From NCBI GenBank assembly GCA_021432605.1, contig MU271146.1, positions 2,418,001-2,482,000 of the forward strand: 64,000 nt of DNA. Reading direction: 5' to 3'. This stretch comes from Coniochaeta sp. PMI_546. Its lineage: Eukaryota; Ascomycota; Sordariomycetes; Coniochaetales; Coniochaetaceae. This document shows positions 36,349 to 46,162 of the stretch, piece by piece. The notes under the pieces were generated by a model that worked only from the letters and a program-made list of their open reading frames with translations, was not told the DNA's origin and did not search any database. A program made the position numbers and the translations under genes. Within the stretch, counting starts at the first letter, position 1. Every line of letters starts with the position of its first letter.

Positions 36349-38511
36349 ATGTCCTCGTCCGCTCCCTCGCCTCTTGACCAGCCTCAATTCCTGCCGAGCA
36401 AGGGGTCCGAGGATGACGACGACCGCGCTCGCGATTTACTGCATGTGGCCACCATACTGAATAGCCACAATAATGCTGCTGCCGGACACACCAACGCAGA
36501 CTTCACTGTCCGCGACCTCACTCCTACCTCCGCGTCAACGCCTTTCCAATTCCGGAGCGAGACCATAGCGCCATCTCCTCCGCCGTCCGCATCTCCCTCC
36601 GGCGCATTGAGCTCTCAGCAGACACTCGAAAGGTCAGGTCACCACTCGACTCACCACGGCTCGTCTGGTGCGCCTCTCCGCATATATACCGATATCACCC
36701 CGACGACACCCATCCGGAACCGTGGTCTCGGTGCGGACCGCCCCACACTTCAGCACAAGACATCAGCCTCCTCACTACATCCAATATCACGGACACCGAG
36801 CGTGAGGGCAGCATTCTCCAGGGCGCTAGGGACTGCCTCGGGCGCGAGTTCGACAGTGTCTAGTCCGATCATTGCCGCAATGGGAGACGTCACACCTCTT
36901 CCATCACCACTACTATCCGGCGACTCACCCGGTCCTTGGCGGAGACTAGACCGGCCGTCCTCGCGAGAGGCCGCCGCCCCTTTCGCAGACATGTCTCCCA
37001 CCCGTGACAGGACCGTTGGGGGAGATTCTATCGCAGCGGCATTGTCGCCACAAAAGCAGAGGAAAGCATACGGCAACCTGAGCCACGACGGTTCAGGCGA
37101 GCCACAGGAGGACAAGGGACGTTCGGCACCAGTACACACGCGGAATAGGAGTATAAGCGAGTACATCCCAGACCCCATGCACGTACCAAAACGGATGGCT
37201 ACTGTGTCCGGTTCGCATCCCAAGCTGGAGAAGATCGAGTCCCCTTACGAACCCCAGCTACGGCGCGAGCCACACCTCTCCGAGGCTAGGGGTCTCACAC
37301 CGATAGAAAAACCACCAACACCACCGCCGAGCGAGTCGTCTCTGAGCGCCAACGACTCCTCTTCCGTGAACGAACTCATCAGCAGCAAACCGAAGTCGGC
37401 TAGGAAGCCGAGGTACGAATACTTCGAAGCCTACGATCGCAACGACAACAAGCTCCGGCGCTGGCGCGCCATCAAGTCTCTAAGCCAAGGGACATTCAGC
37501 CGCGTCATGCTCGCCACGAGCCAGGCATCCGCCCCGCTCTCCGACGACGACGACACCTACCCCTCCTCACCATCTGAATATGACCGCCGCACCCTCGTAG
37601 CAGTGAAGATCTGCGAGCACGGCCCGCACGGCGGCGCATCAGAGGACCGCATCGAGATGTCCCTCAAGCGCGAGCTGCAGATCATGCAGTGCATCCACCA
37701 CCCCTCCCTAGTACGCCTCAAGGCGTGGAACATCGAGCCCACGCGCGCCCTCCTGGTATTAAGCTACTGTCCGGGCGGAGACCTCTTCGACGTAGCCAGC
37801 AAACACCGCTCGCTCCTCACACCTTCCTTACTCAGGCGCACCTTCGCCGAGCTGGTCGGCGCAGTCAGCTACCTCCACGAGCGGCGCATAGTGCACCGCG
37901 ACATCAAGCTCGAGAACGTGCTGGTCAACATCCCAACATCCGAGATATCCTCCCACCCCGACCGGGACTGGACGACCTACCCCTATCCTGTGATAAACCT
38001 CGCCGACCTCGGCTTGTCGCGCCGCATAGCAGACGACGAGAAACTCGAGACGCGGTGCGGATCGGACGACTACGCCGCCCCGGAGGTGATCATGGGGCAG
38101 GCCTACGACGGGCGGGCGACGGACGCCTGGTCGCTGGGCGTGCTGCTGTACGCGCTGCTCGAGAGCAGGCTGCCCTTCGACCCCGCGCCGGGGGTGGTAG
38201 GGCTAGACGCGGCGATGCAGATGCGCATGCGCAGCCGGACGAGCCACAGGATTGCCAGGGTCGAGTGGCGGTGGATCGAGTACGGGGTGCCCGAGGGGGA
38301 GGACGGGGACGGGGACCACGAGGCCGATCCGGTGAAGTTTGAGAGAAGTGGACTCGGTGGTGCGAGGGAGGTTGTCGAGGCGCTGCTGAAGCGGGCCAGG
38401 AGTCGCTGGCCGCTGGACAAGATCAGGGCAACGGAGTGGGTCAAGGGAGGGATCAATGTTGAAGGCGGGATCAAGTTCAGGGAAGAGGACGAGGGTGAGG
38501 AGGTTGTATGA
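36349..38511 (+). CDS. serine/threonine protein kinase with long disordered N-terminus
   Basis: This intronless 720-residue protein has about 370 Ser/Pro/Thr-rich residues followed by a protein kinase domain (about 372-715). The ATP lysine is in LVAVKICEHG (Lys420), the catalytic loop is IVHRDIKLENVLV (Asp518), and the activation segment ends RCGSDDYAAPEV (APE 577-579), followed by DAWSLGVLLYALLESRLPFD. Two motifs are unusual: the metal-binding DFG reads DLG (553-555), and the glycine loop is degenerate (LSQGTFSRV). Inserts after the glycine loop (DDDDTYPSS) and before the DLG lengthen the domain. RCGSDDYAAPE suggests a fungal CAMK-like branch, but I cannot name an orthologue. The catalytic Lys, Asp and metal Asp are present, so it is probably active. 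Confidence 0.93.
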   Translation: MSSSAPSPLDQPQFLPSKGSEDDDDRARDLLHVATILNSHNNAAAGHTNADFTVRDLTPTSASTPFQFRSETIAPSPPPSASPSGALSSQQTLERSGHHSTHHGSSGAPLRIYTDITPTTPIRNRGLGADRPTLQHKTSASSLHPISRTPSVRAAFSRALGTASGASSTVSSPIIAAMGDVTPLPSPLLSGDSPGPWRRLDRPSSREAAAPFADMSPTRDRTVGGDSIAAALSPQKQRKAYGNLSHDGSGEPQEDKGRSAPVHTRNRSISEYIPDPMHVPKRMATVSGSHPKLEKIESPYEPQLRREPHLSEARGLTPIEKPPTPPPSESSLSANDSSSVNELISSKPKSARKPRYEYFEAYDRNDNKLRRWRAIKSLSQGTFSRVMLATSQASAPLSDDDDTYPSSPSEYDRRTLVAVKICEHGPHGGASEDRIEMSLKRELQIMQCIHHPSLVRLKAWNIEPTRALLVLSYCPGGDLFDVASKHRSLLTPSLLRRTFAELVGAVSYLHERRIVHRDIKLENVLVNIPTSEISSHPDRDWTTYPYPVINLADLGLSRRIADDEKLETRCGSDDYAAPEVIMGQAYDGRATDAWSLGVLLYALLESRLPFDPAPGVVGLDAAMQMRMRSRTSHRIARVEWRWIEYGVPEGEDGDGDHEADPVKFERSGLGGAREVVEALLKRARSRWPLDKIRATEWVKGGINVEGGIKFREEDEGEEVV

Positions 38512-38923
38512 CGTTAGTGAGGCTGTTTTGCTCCTATGAGGGAGAAAGTGATCATGATTGAGCATTGGAACGGCTATGGACAGGACACGGTTGGGCTGCC
38601 TTTTTTTTTTATGGACCGCGGGTGGGATGCTGCTCCTGGCTTCCTTGGCTTTGAGGACATAGTTTTGGAATCTCGGGATTACTGACGGGCGGTTTGGGGC
38701 CAGCATGATTGAAGCAGATTTCATTCACCCTTGGTTGACATTTTGGGTGTGTTTTACTAAGGTTCTTTGGGTGCCGGATAATGGCAGTTTAACGATTAGA
38801 GATTCCCCATTACAGAAGATATGATATTCGGTTTTAGCAAGACATGACACGATATGTTGGGCGTTCAATGACTTCTCGGTTTTTGCAGACGGTAGACTGT
38901 AATGCTTTCTTCGAATCAAGCGG
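38512..38923. other. intergenic gap between convergent genes
   Basis: This holds the 3' ends of the kinase (+) and ClpP (-) genes. A run of ten T's occurs near 38602. No other element was recognised. Confidence 0.6.
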
Positions 38924-39872
38924 TTACAGGTTGTCCTTCCTACCCTCCCCATCCTTCTTGTCGTCCTTGATATTCCTCCGATGCAATATCTCATCTACAA
39001 TCCCCGTCTCCTTCGCCTCCTCGGCAGTCATGTACTTGTCCCTCTCCATCATGTCGTTCACCTTGACCAGATCCCACTTCTCAAACCCCGCAGCCTCGTT
39101 CAGGTGGCGCTGCACGATCCTGTTCGTCTGTTCACGCAGCCTCTGTATCTGGTTCGCATAGATCAAGATATCCGCCGCCTGGCCCCGCGTTCCTCCCAGT
39201 GGCTGGTGCACCATGATGCTGCTGTGCGGGAGGGCGTACCGCTTGCCGGTCTCACCTCCGAGCAGCAAGATGGCGGCCATGGAGGCCGCGGCGCCGACGC
39301 AGACGGTGGATACGGGCGAGTTTATGTAGGTCATTGTGTCGTAGATGGCGAGGCCGGACGATACCTCGCCGCCGGGGGAGTTTATGTACATTGTTATCGG
39401 CTTGTCTGGGTTGTCGGACTCGAGCCAGAGGAGCTGGGCGACGATAGCCGCAGATATGGTGTCGTCGATAGGGCCGTTTAGGCAGATTATCCGTTCCTAA
39501 GGCATGTTAGGTGGCACGTGGCTGAGAAAGGAACGGAGGAAGGGTAGTTCGGTGACGTACTTGTAGGAGTTTGGAGAAGATGTCGGCTGTGATCGTGGTC
39601 TTTGGTCAGCTCGTCAGTCGCTTTGAGGTTAGAATTGACTAGAGCATACATGTGCGCCAGCCACCTGCCTATGATTCGAGTTAGATCCTGTGTCTCGAAA
39701 CCGTGACGTGAGCAGAAACAGCACTTACCGTCACTTCAGTGATAAATGGAACCGGTATGCTGGCCGCTGGCGGTATTGGATTCGGGAGTCCATTGAAGTG
39801 GAATAACCGCCGACTGCTACTCGTGCTTGCAGCCAGCCTAAGGGCTCGCCATGCAGGTATCCGAAAGCTCAT
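38924..39872 (-). CDS. clpP: ATP-dependent Clp protease proteolytic subunit, mitochondrial
   Basis: ClpP forms the barrel-shaped serine protease that degrades unfolded proteins in the mitochondrial matrix together with the ClpX unfoldase. Four exons (39872-39729, 39668-39650, 39586-39561, 39496-38924) join in frame to 253 residues; exons 2 and 3 are only 19 and 26 bp. The Arg/Ser-rich start MSFRIPAWRALRLAASTSSS is a targeting peptide. Spliced order gives IPVPFITEVT, AGGWRTSDIFSKLLQ, ERIICLNGPIDD, as in the family. The catalytic triad is Ser135 (GAAASMAAILL), His160 (SSIMVHQPLGG) and Asp216 (MMERDKYM). MYINSPGGEVSSGLA lies between. The C-terminal tail is charged (KDDKKDGEGRKDNL). ClpP is missing from many yeasts but present in filamentous fungi. 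It is divergent from the gene at 40146. Confidence 0.95.
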
Positions 39873-40145
39873 TGTGAAAAGAAGTTATGGAGCTCGCGAC
39901 ATGCTGGGTTGGATTGACGTTGATGGAAGCTGTTGCGAGCTGTAGGACACCGTTATCGGTTATCGAAAGCGACGGGAGCACGGACGCGCCTCGGTCTGAA
40001 TTGCTCCGCAGAAAGTCGACCATGTGTTGTCGGCCATCAGGGTGTTTTCAGACCATCAATTTTCGAGCATCTCCACCTTCAAGACCACGACTTCACATGT
40101 CAACATACTTTCATCACAGGAGACATTGGCTAGGAGGTCTGTAAC
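39873..40145. promoter_or_regulatory. shared divergent promoter region
   Basis: Only 273 bp separate the start codons of clpP (-) and the mitochondrial-looking gene at 40146 (+), so both promoters must lie here or overlap the 5' ends. No TATA box or known factor site stands out. Confidence 0.55.
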
Positions 40146-41500
40146 ATGAGCCGCCTCTTATCGAGGTCACGATCCGCCTGGACGAAAAGCGCTTCCTCGG
40201 ACGTTTCACACGAGAACTGCCGATGTCTCTCGCAAAGCTCCCACTTCAAAACGGCTGCTAGTCCATATCGCCATGATGTTGACCTTGGGCACAGGCGCTT
40301 GAGGCGACCAGGACTTCCGGATGACTTGGTGGATAGGGCGGATCTAGAAAGGAAATCTATCAGGACGCCTGTTGGCGACTTGCCCATGTCGCCGCTCATG
40401 GATCCGGCCTTTCACGAGGCGAAAATGAAGTACAAGATGCCCAAGGCACCGGAGTCGTCGGTCTACAAAAAGGTCAAGTGGCGACGCCAACTTGAACGTA
40501 ATCCTTGGGGTACGTCAAGCCCAAAGTATTGGGCAGTTGGAGCTTGCAATGGACTGACAGCATCGCAGCTCATGCTCTGGCAACCGACATACGCAGATGT
40601 CCTGCCACCAGTACTGTGATACCGAAGTACTTCCTCCAGGACTTCAACCTCGTATCTCACCCCGAGACCGGTAAGCCGTGGTATGTGCCTACCAGTCTCG
40701 CGCCACGGACACAGCAGTCACCAGACCAGCTGCAACCGGACGCAGACGAAAAGGCGGAGGTCGAACAGCAGCCGCCTGATCCCGCAACGGCCAACATAGA
40801 CCAAGTTAAGACTCCACCCGCAGGCAGCCGCCGCGGGAAGGACAGACCAGCCGGGCCAACCTCCTACATGCTAGCCCGTGAGGACCTTATATCCCGCCAA
40901 GGAGACACGAAGCGCACCGCCGCCGCAAGCGGCTGGAGGCGACTCATCATCCTGAACCACAGCGCGTCTAAGTTCAACTCGGTCATGAAGCACCTAGTCT
41001 GGAGGGAGGACATGGGCTCCCTGATCCTCGAGTTGATGCGCAGGCGCATCGTCGAGGAGCTGATCTACTATTCCAAGTTGAGCGAGGACACGACGCGAAA
41101 CTCCTATGTGGTACGGTGCAATACGTGGGAGGACGTTAAGGATGAGGGATACAATGGCCATCGGGGATGTGTCTTGTGGTTTGGTGAGGGGGAGAACGGG
41201 CCTGGTCCTAGAGCGATCATGGACATACCGGACGTGCGGTTCGGACGCAAGATACCCGTGCATAATATGCATACTCTGCTCGGTCCGGAGCACATTGCAC
41301 GGCTGAAGGAAGAGGCGGGTGTGTTCCGAGACGGATTCTTGTTCATGGTCCTCCGGACGAGGACGATGGACTTGCAGTTGAAGCTGTGGAAGTTACAGGG
41401 CTATCTCGCTCACCCCTTCGAAAACGAGGCGGGGCTCCAAGTCGAATCAGGGACCAGCAGGAGGTCGAACATGACGAGACATATAAAAGATGACATGTAA
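40146..41500 (+). CDS. conserved fungal protein, probably mitochondrial, function unknown
   Basis: Exons 40146-40509 and 40569-41500 (59-bp intron, GTACGT...CGCAG) give 431 residues. The start MSRLLSRSRSAWTKSASSDV is Arg/Ser-rich and lacks acidic residues for 18 positions, like a mitochondrial targeting peptide. After the splice comes YFLQDFNLVSHPETGKPWYV, then a Pro/Gln/Glu-rich linker (about 170-230), then a well-ordered part: SYMLAREDLI, WRRLIILNHSASKFNSVMKH, IVEELIYYSKLSED, NSYVVRCNTWEDV, RGCVLWFGEGENG and LQLKLWKLQGYLAHPFENEA. The spaced Trp, His and Arg residues look like a real fold, but I do not recognise a family with a known activity. It shares a 273-bp divergent promoter with clpP, which fits a mitochondrial role. 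Confidence in the gene is good; function is open. Confidence 0.85.
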
Positions 41501-42620
41501 ATGCGACATGTGCATTCTACGTCCCGAAGTAAGCTCTTCTGTGGCAAAACTCTCGGGATCCAAGAACACACCTCCAAGCGTGCCACCTACAAAAGAGCCT
41601 GCTGTTGTCGAGATATTCAAAGTTGCATGGCTCTGAAGGGGCTGTGGGCGAGATAGTGCGTCCGCTAAAGACGGTACAAGACAATAGAGCCGAGTAAGTA
41701 AGCAGTATAAAGAAGGCTTTGACGGCACACCAAGGAACCTGCAGCCTCGAATCATGGGGTATAGTCTAGTTGGAATCGCTCCAGGTGCAACGCTTGCCAC
41801 AAGCCAGGTTTGGCGTCCTCGAGGACGCGCCTGACTCGAGATTGTAGGTTCACTCATTGGAAGTCATCTTTTGTTGTTCTTGTTCTTTTACATTGTCCTA
41901 CTGACAACTTCCTTCAGTACGAGTACTACTGGATTGCAGTCGAGGACATGGGCGATGTCTTCGAGTATGGTCAGACTTGGTTTTTTTCTAGACGATATCC
42001 CATAAAACCAGAAGGTACACATCTAGAAGGACAAGAGCCTTATTTGAGATTGCCACTCTTATTCTGACCAAAGGATGCAATACATTGCTACTTCATCATA
42101 ACGATGGTCGTTGTATCACCGGTTATCAGATGGCCAACTTTCCTTGCGTGTCAGTTGCAGACCTTGCGGCGGCGAGGATGTTTCCACCACGACTACATCG
42201 CTGGCGCCAGCTTCGTCGGCGATATGGTACGCCGGCCTAGATTTACAGCCGGGCCGCGATTTTCGCTGCCATTGTAACAGGGAATCAGGAGCGACAACAG
42301 ACGGATGCTGTATCTTGAGGTTGCCGGCCTACCGAGTCTAAGGCGCCTGCGATGGCGCGGGGGTCAGGAGCCTATAGGAGTTCACTTATTACAGACTCGG
42401 TATACATTGCGATGCGCAGTGAATGTGCAGCATTCAGCCTTGCCTGCTACTATCTCCTTGGCAGTGCTTCCAACCAGGATGAACCTTTACTCGGTCGCTG
42501 CGCAAAACACAACCTCAAGGGGCACACACAGGTTCTGGGCAATGGCTGCAAATTTATTGTCGAGCTCTCCGTCAATCGTACACTGACGGTTTCACGGCCT
42601 CTTCGAAAACTGCCTTTTAG
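41501..42620 (+). other. possible gene remnant or unresolved exons
   Basis: Short open segments with protein-like composition lie on the plus strand in several frames: YEYYWIAVEDMGDVFEYGQ near 41917-41980, a Phe/Trp/Cys-containing segment ending YIAGASFVGDM near 42100-42225, and a 97-codon frame at 42352-42645 with AFSLACYYLLGSASNQDE. Some candidate GT-AG pairs (for example 42226-42280) would link pieces but not all in frame. This may be an intron-rich gene that I cannot assemble, or a decayed one. It may also relate to the next gene, whose start follows directly. I would not rely on any single model. Confidence 0.25.
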
Positions 42621-43685
42621 ATGTTTCTTCCCAAGGCTCTCATAGTTATGGCATTGACTGAAACAGAAGTTGCCGTCCTTGAGTCAATCGTCATTGTGCG
42701 AAACGAGGAGCACAACGGAAGCGCGCCCGGAACAACTTCATCGTTCGAACCAACACAGCCCGCATGTGAACAACCGACGCAAACATGGCTTCAGCGCAAC
42801 TGGTCCCGGATATTTGGTGTGGTGTCGAAGGTAGCAGCTATTACTTCGTTGGTCCTCACCGCTCTAATGGCATGGCCAGCCATCACGTCTTCTGCCGACA
42901 CAAGGAGGGCAACCAAGTTGGCGGAGTGGACGTCTCAGAAGGACTATCTGGAATTCTGCGAAGCTGTATGTTACCATCACCGGCCGAATGTATACGCAAA
43001 CTGATCTAAATATTTGTCTTAGCATGGTTGGAAGTCAGACGGATGCACCCTGTTAAAGGATGCGGTGTTATCTCCTCCACCAACGAGGTTGACGCTACTG
43101 CGACGATATCTCGAGGGTTATCCTTCACACCGCGGAGGGTATATTCATGCGTCGCCCCACGACGACACCGGTCATTCCGTGCCCATTTTTCCGATGCCGA
43201 TGTATCCAGATACTTTGGACTCGGTTAGCATGGCCGACCTCGCTCTGAGCACAGTTGTCTGCTTCGCGGGCTTGCTGTCGTTGTTTTTCGCCCTCCGCAG
43301 GGCGTCGGTCGCAATTAGATCCCTCGTGGCGCATCTCAGGGGCAAGCACACGTTGGTATGCGAGAGGAGATCAGTACCGAGATCAGGCGGGGACAAGATG
43401 TACCTGGAACACGCAAAATGGAAATATTACCTGGATCCGCATCTGTTTCCAACCGGAGAGCCATCTACAGCTACGACTGGCGCCGATCTGGTCACGCAGG
43501 AGAGCCGTGCAAACCTGCGGCTCAGGCGACTCGGCAGAAGGGGCATCAAGAGGAAGCTGCGCAAGACTCCCCGGATGTACGGCAGCGACTCCCCCGACAC
43601 GAGTGATGACGACCTCTTTATCACCAAGAAACGGGATATTAAGCTGCCCAAGCGTCCACGGGTTGGCAGGATCAAGCATGACTAG
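42621..43685 (+). CDS. unrecognised membrane protein with two predicted spans
   Basis: Exons 42621-42965 and 43023-43685 (57-bp intron, GTATGT...CTTAG) join in frame to 335 residues, or 326 if the ATG at 42648 is used (MALTETEVAVLE). The N-terminal 60 residues are hydrophilic. A hydrophobic segment follows (VVSKVAAITSLVLTALMAWP). The splice joins DYLEFCEA to HGWKSDGCTLLKDAVLSPPP, giving a compact Cys/Trp/Pro-rich section. A second hydrophobic span follows (LALSTVVCFAGLLSLFFALR). The tail is very basic (RRLGRRGIKRKLRKTPRM), with an acidic patch (SPDTSDDDLF), and ends KRPRVGRIKHD. I know of no named family. It sits next to a messy region and could be lineage-specific. Frame continuity across the intron argues that it is real. 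Confidence 0.65.
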
Positions 43686-44117
43686 GCATGCGGCAACGAG
43701 AAATTTGGACACGCGCATATACGTGCGTATGGGAAAAAGTGCTTCAATAAGGCCGGTCATAGTACAGAAATGTGCGTATGAAATGTTTCCAGACGCCATA
43801 TAGTGTTTTTCCAGAAATAGATAGCCAACGCTGCCTCCAAACGCTGTCACGATGTGGTTGACCCTAACCCTGTAAAATGCTAAATGGTAGATTTTAAATC
43901 GCTGCCACAGCAGAATCTGATTGGTCAACGGTCTTTAAGTGGTGTAGCTTGCTGTCGCGTCTCGGCGCGTCTCCCTAAAGTGCAATCGCGTCCAGCACCT
44001 CTCCCATCTTCACAACAGTAAAGCCGACCGGCCCTGAATGACCTCGAACCTCTGGCATTTCGTGTGTGTGAGCATCACATCATACAAAACGTGAGCAAAC
44101 AACACATAATCACAGCA
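43686..44117. other. intergenic region, PRI2 promoter
   Basis: This holds the 3' flank of the membrane-protein gene and the 5' region of PRI2. It contains a telomere-like ACCCTAACCCT box at 43861-43871. Nothing else was recognised. Confidence 0.55.
43861..43871. promoter_or_regulatory. telobox-like motif upstream of PRI2
   Basis: ACCCTAACCCT is nearly two telomere units, about 250 bp upstream of the primase start codon. It is the second such box in the window; the first is upstream of TAF5. Function is inferred only from similarity to Tbf1/Teb1-type sites. Confidence 0.3.
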
Positions 44118-45755
44118 ATGAACCGCCAAACCTTCACCCGCCACGACACCAAGCGGCGTGCCGTGATCGACCACCGCAAGAAACAATTCGCCGACGCAGC
44201 GTACCAAGAAAACACCTACCCCTACCGCCTAAACTTCTACTCCGTCCCGCCGACTGCCGACATCACCCTCGAGCAGTTTGAGCAATGGGCCATCGACAGA
44301 TTACGCGTCCTGGCCGAACTCGAGGCATGCGCCTTCCGCAACCGCAGCCAGGACGAGACCGCCGCACACATGAAGCCCTTTCTCGAGAAGTACCTACCGT
44401 TGGGCGCGAACAGTTCCTCTCGGGGCCAGGAACAGAGCGCAAGACTGCAGGAGCAGAGGCAGAAAGATCATTATAGCCACTTTATCCTCAGACTGGCGTT
44501 TGCGTCAACGGAGGATCTCAGGAGACGATTTGCTAGGGTTGAGACGGCCTTGTTCAGACTGAGGCTGGCGAACGATGATATCAACGAAAGGCCCGCGTTT
44601 GTGCAAACTCTCAACCTGGACTGGGAGCAGGTGTCAGATAAGGAGAAGAAGGCGTTGAGGGAAGAGCTGGCGGCTACGAGTGCTGCTGGGTATGGCGTGA
44701 AGATACAACCTGAAGAGGAGACCTGGTGCAAGGTGGACTGGGAGAGAGTACCGGAGTTGGTAGAGCGGAGAGCGGTGTTTTTAAGAGGGGGTAAGGCGTA
44801 TGTGCCGAGTAGAGAGCAGCAGAGTATGGTTGTTGCGGAGTTCACGAAGTCTTTGGAGAAGGCTTTGGAGGTGAGGCTTCACTCCTTGAAGATTTGGATG
44901 TGATCATTTTTACTGACACGCGGCAGATGACGGCACGCGCTCTGCCAAGACTAGATGAGGATGACCGCCTAACCCCCATCCTCAACCACCTCTCCAAGAA
45001 CTTCATCACTCCCGACGCAGGCTACAGCAGCAGCACCGCCGCGCCCGGCGCCGAGATATCTGCGCGCAACATCGACAACCTCTCTGCCCACTTCCCGGCG
45101 TGCATGTCGAACCTGCACCGCACCCTCCGCCGCGACGCGCACCTCAAGCACTACGGCCGCCTGCAGTACACGCTCTTCCTCAAGGGTATCGGCCTCAGCC
45201 TGGACGAGTGCCTAGTTTTCTGGCGGAGCTCCTTCAGCAAGATCACCGACGACACCTTCAACAAAGAGTACCGGTACAATGTGCGGCACGCGTACGGAGA
45301 CGTCGGCGGCGACAGCAATCGCCGCGGTGGGGGGTACAGCCCGTTTTCTTGCCAGAAGATACTCACCGAGCATCCGCCGGGCCCTGGCGAGGCGCACGGG
45401 TGTCCGTACCGCCACTTCAACATGGAGAATCTCACGGCGCTTCTGCAGGGTATGGGTGTTAGTGACAGGAGTGTGCTGCAAGGGGTGAAAGATGACAAGG
45501 AGAACCAAAAGTTTCATATGGCTTGTAACCGGTACGTTGTCTATCGTATTTTTTTTCTGCTGACAGGGCTTGTGCTAACGTGATGTCAGGGTTTTTGAAC
45601 ATGTGCACAAGGCCGAGATTAAGAAGGCCAAGGATGAGGGCATCATGACGGCCAACCAGCTCGAGACGATTGTACATCCAAACGAGTACTTTAAGCGCAG
45701 CTTCATACTCAAGAATCTGGACAAGAAGACGGAGGACGTCAAGATGGAAGGCTAG
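44118..45755 (+). CDS. PRI2: DNA primase large subunit
   Basis: PRI2 is the regulatory subunit of primase within DNA polymerase alpha-primase, which makes RNA primers for nuclear replication. Exons 44118-44870, 44927-45531 and 45590-45755 (introns of 56 and 58 bp) give 507 residues, the normal size. The start MNRQTFTRHDTKRRAVIDHR lies just upstream of the conserved YPYRLNFYSVPPTADITLEQ. The middle has HFILRLAFASTEDLRRRF. The second exon begins TARALPRLDEDDRLTPIL after its Met. The four iron-sulfur cysteines are Cys310 (HFPACM), Cys393 (PFSCQKIL), Cys410 (EAHGCPYRHF) and Cys451 (FHMACNR), the last just before the second intron. The last exon carries VHPNEYFKRSFIL. All key residues are present. 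Confidence 0.97.
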
Positions 45756-46134
45756 TGTGTCGAGAGACATAAGATAATGACACGAACTAGAAGTCGTGCG
45801 CGGCTTTCTAGTTTATGCACCATGATAGGGTGCCGAGATAAGGAGGTCTCGTTCCGCGTGTATGATGTGGCCATGATACAGTCGTAGTTACTCTTATGTT
45901 CACTTTGATCAGGGTCTTAGGGGAAGAGGCACCGTTTATGCACTTAACGAAGTTATCGGAACGGAGCTCGTTTCAGGGTCATGTAAGGTACCTTGTCATT
46001 GTCTACCTTATCTTACCTTATCGTCATATTGTTGTCGGAGTTAAAGCCAATGTAACCTAGGTACTTCGGGGACCTTGCACGTGTAGGTTAAGCACCATAA
46101 ATCATTTGAGGCGTTACGTTGTCCTTCGCTAAGT

Positions 46135-46162
46135 CTAAGGTACCTGAGGTAAGGTACCTTAG
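46135..46162. repeat. inverted repeat of AAGGTACCTT boxes
   Basis: CTAAGGTACCT and AAGGTACCTTAG are mirror-image arms with about 5 bases between them, and each arm itself holds the palindrome AGGTACCT. Another AAGGTACCTT lies at 45985-45994 and CCTAGGTAC near 46056. The function is unknown. Confidence 0.6.
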
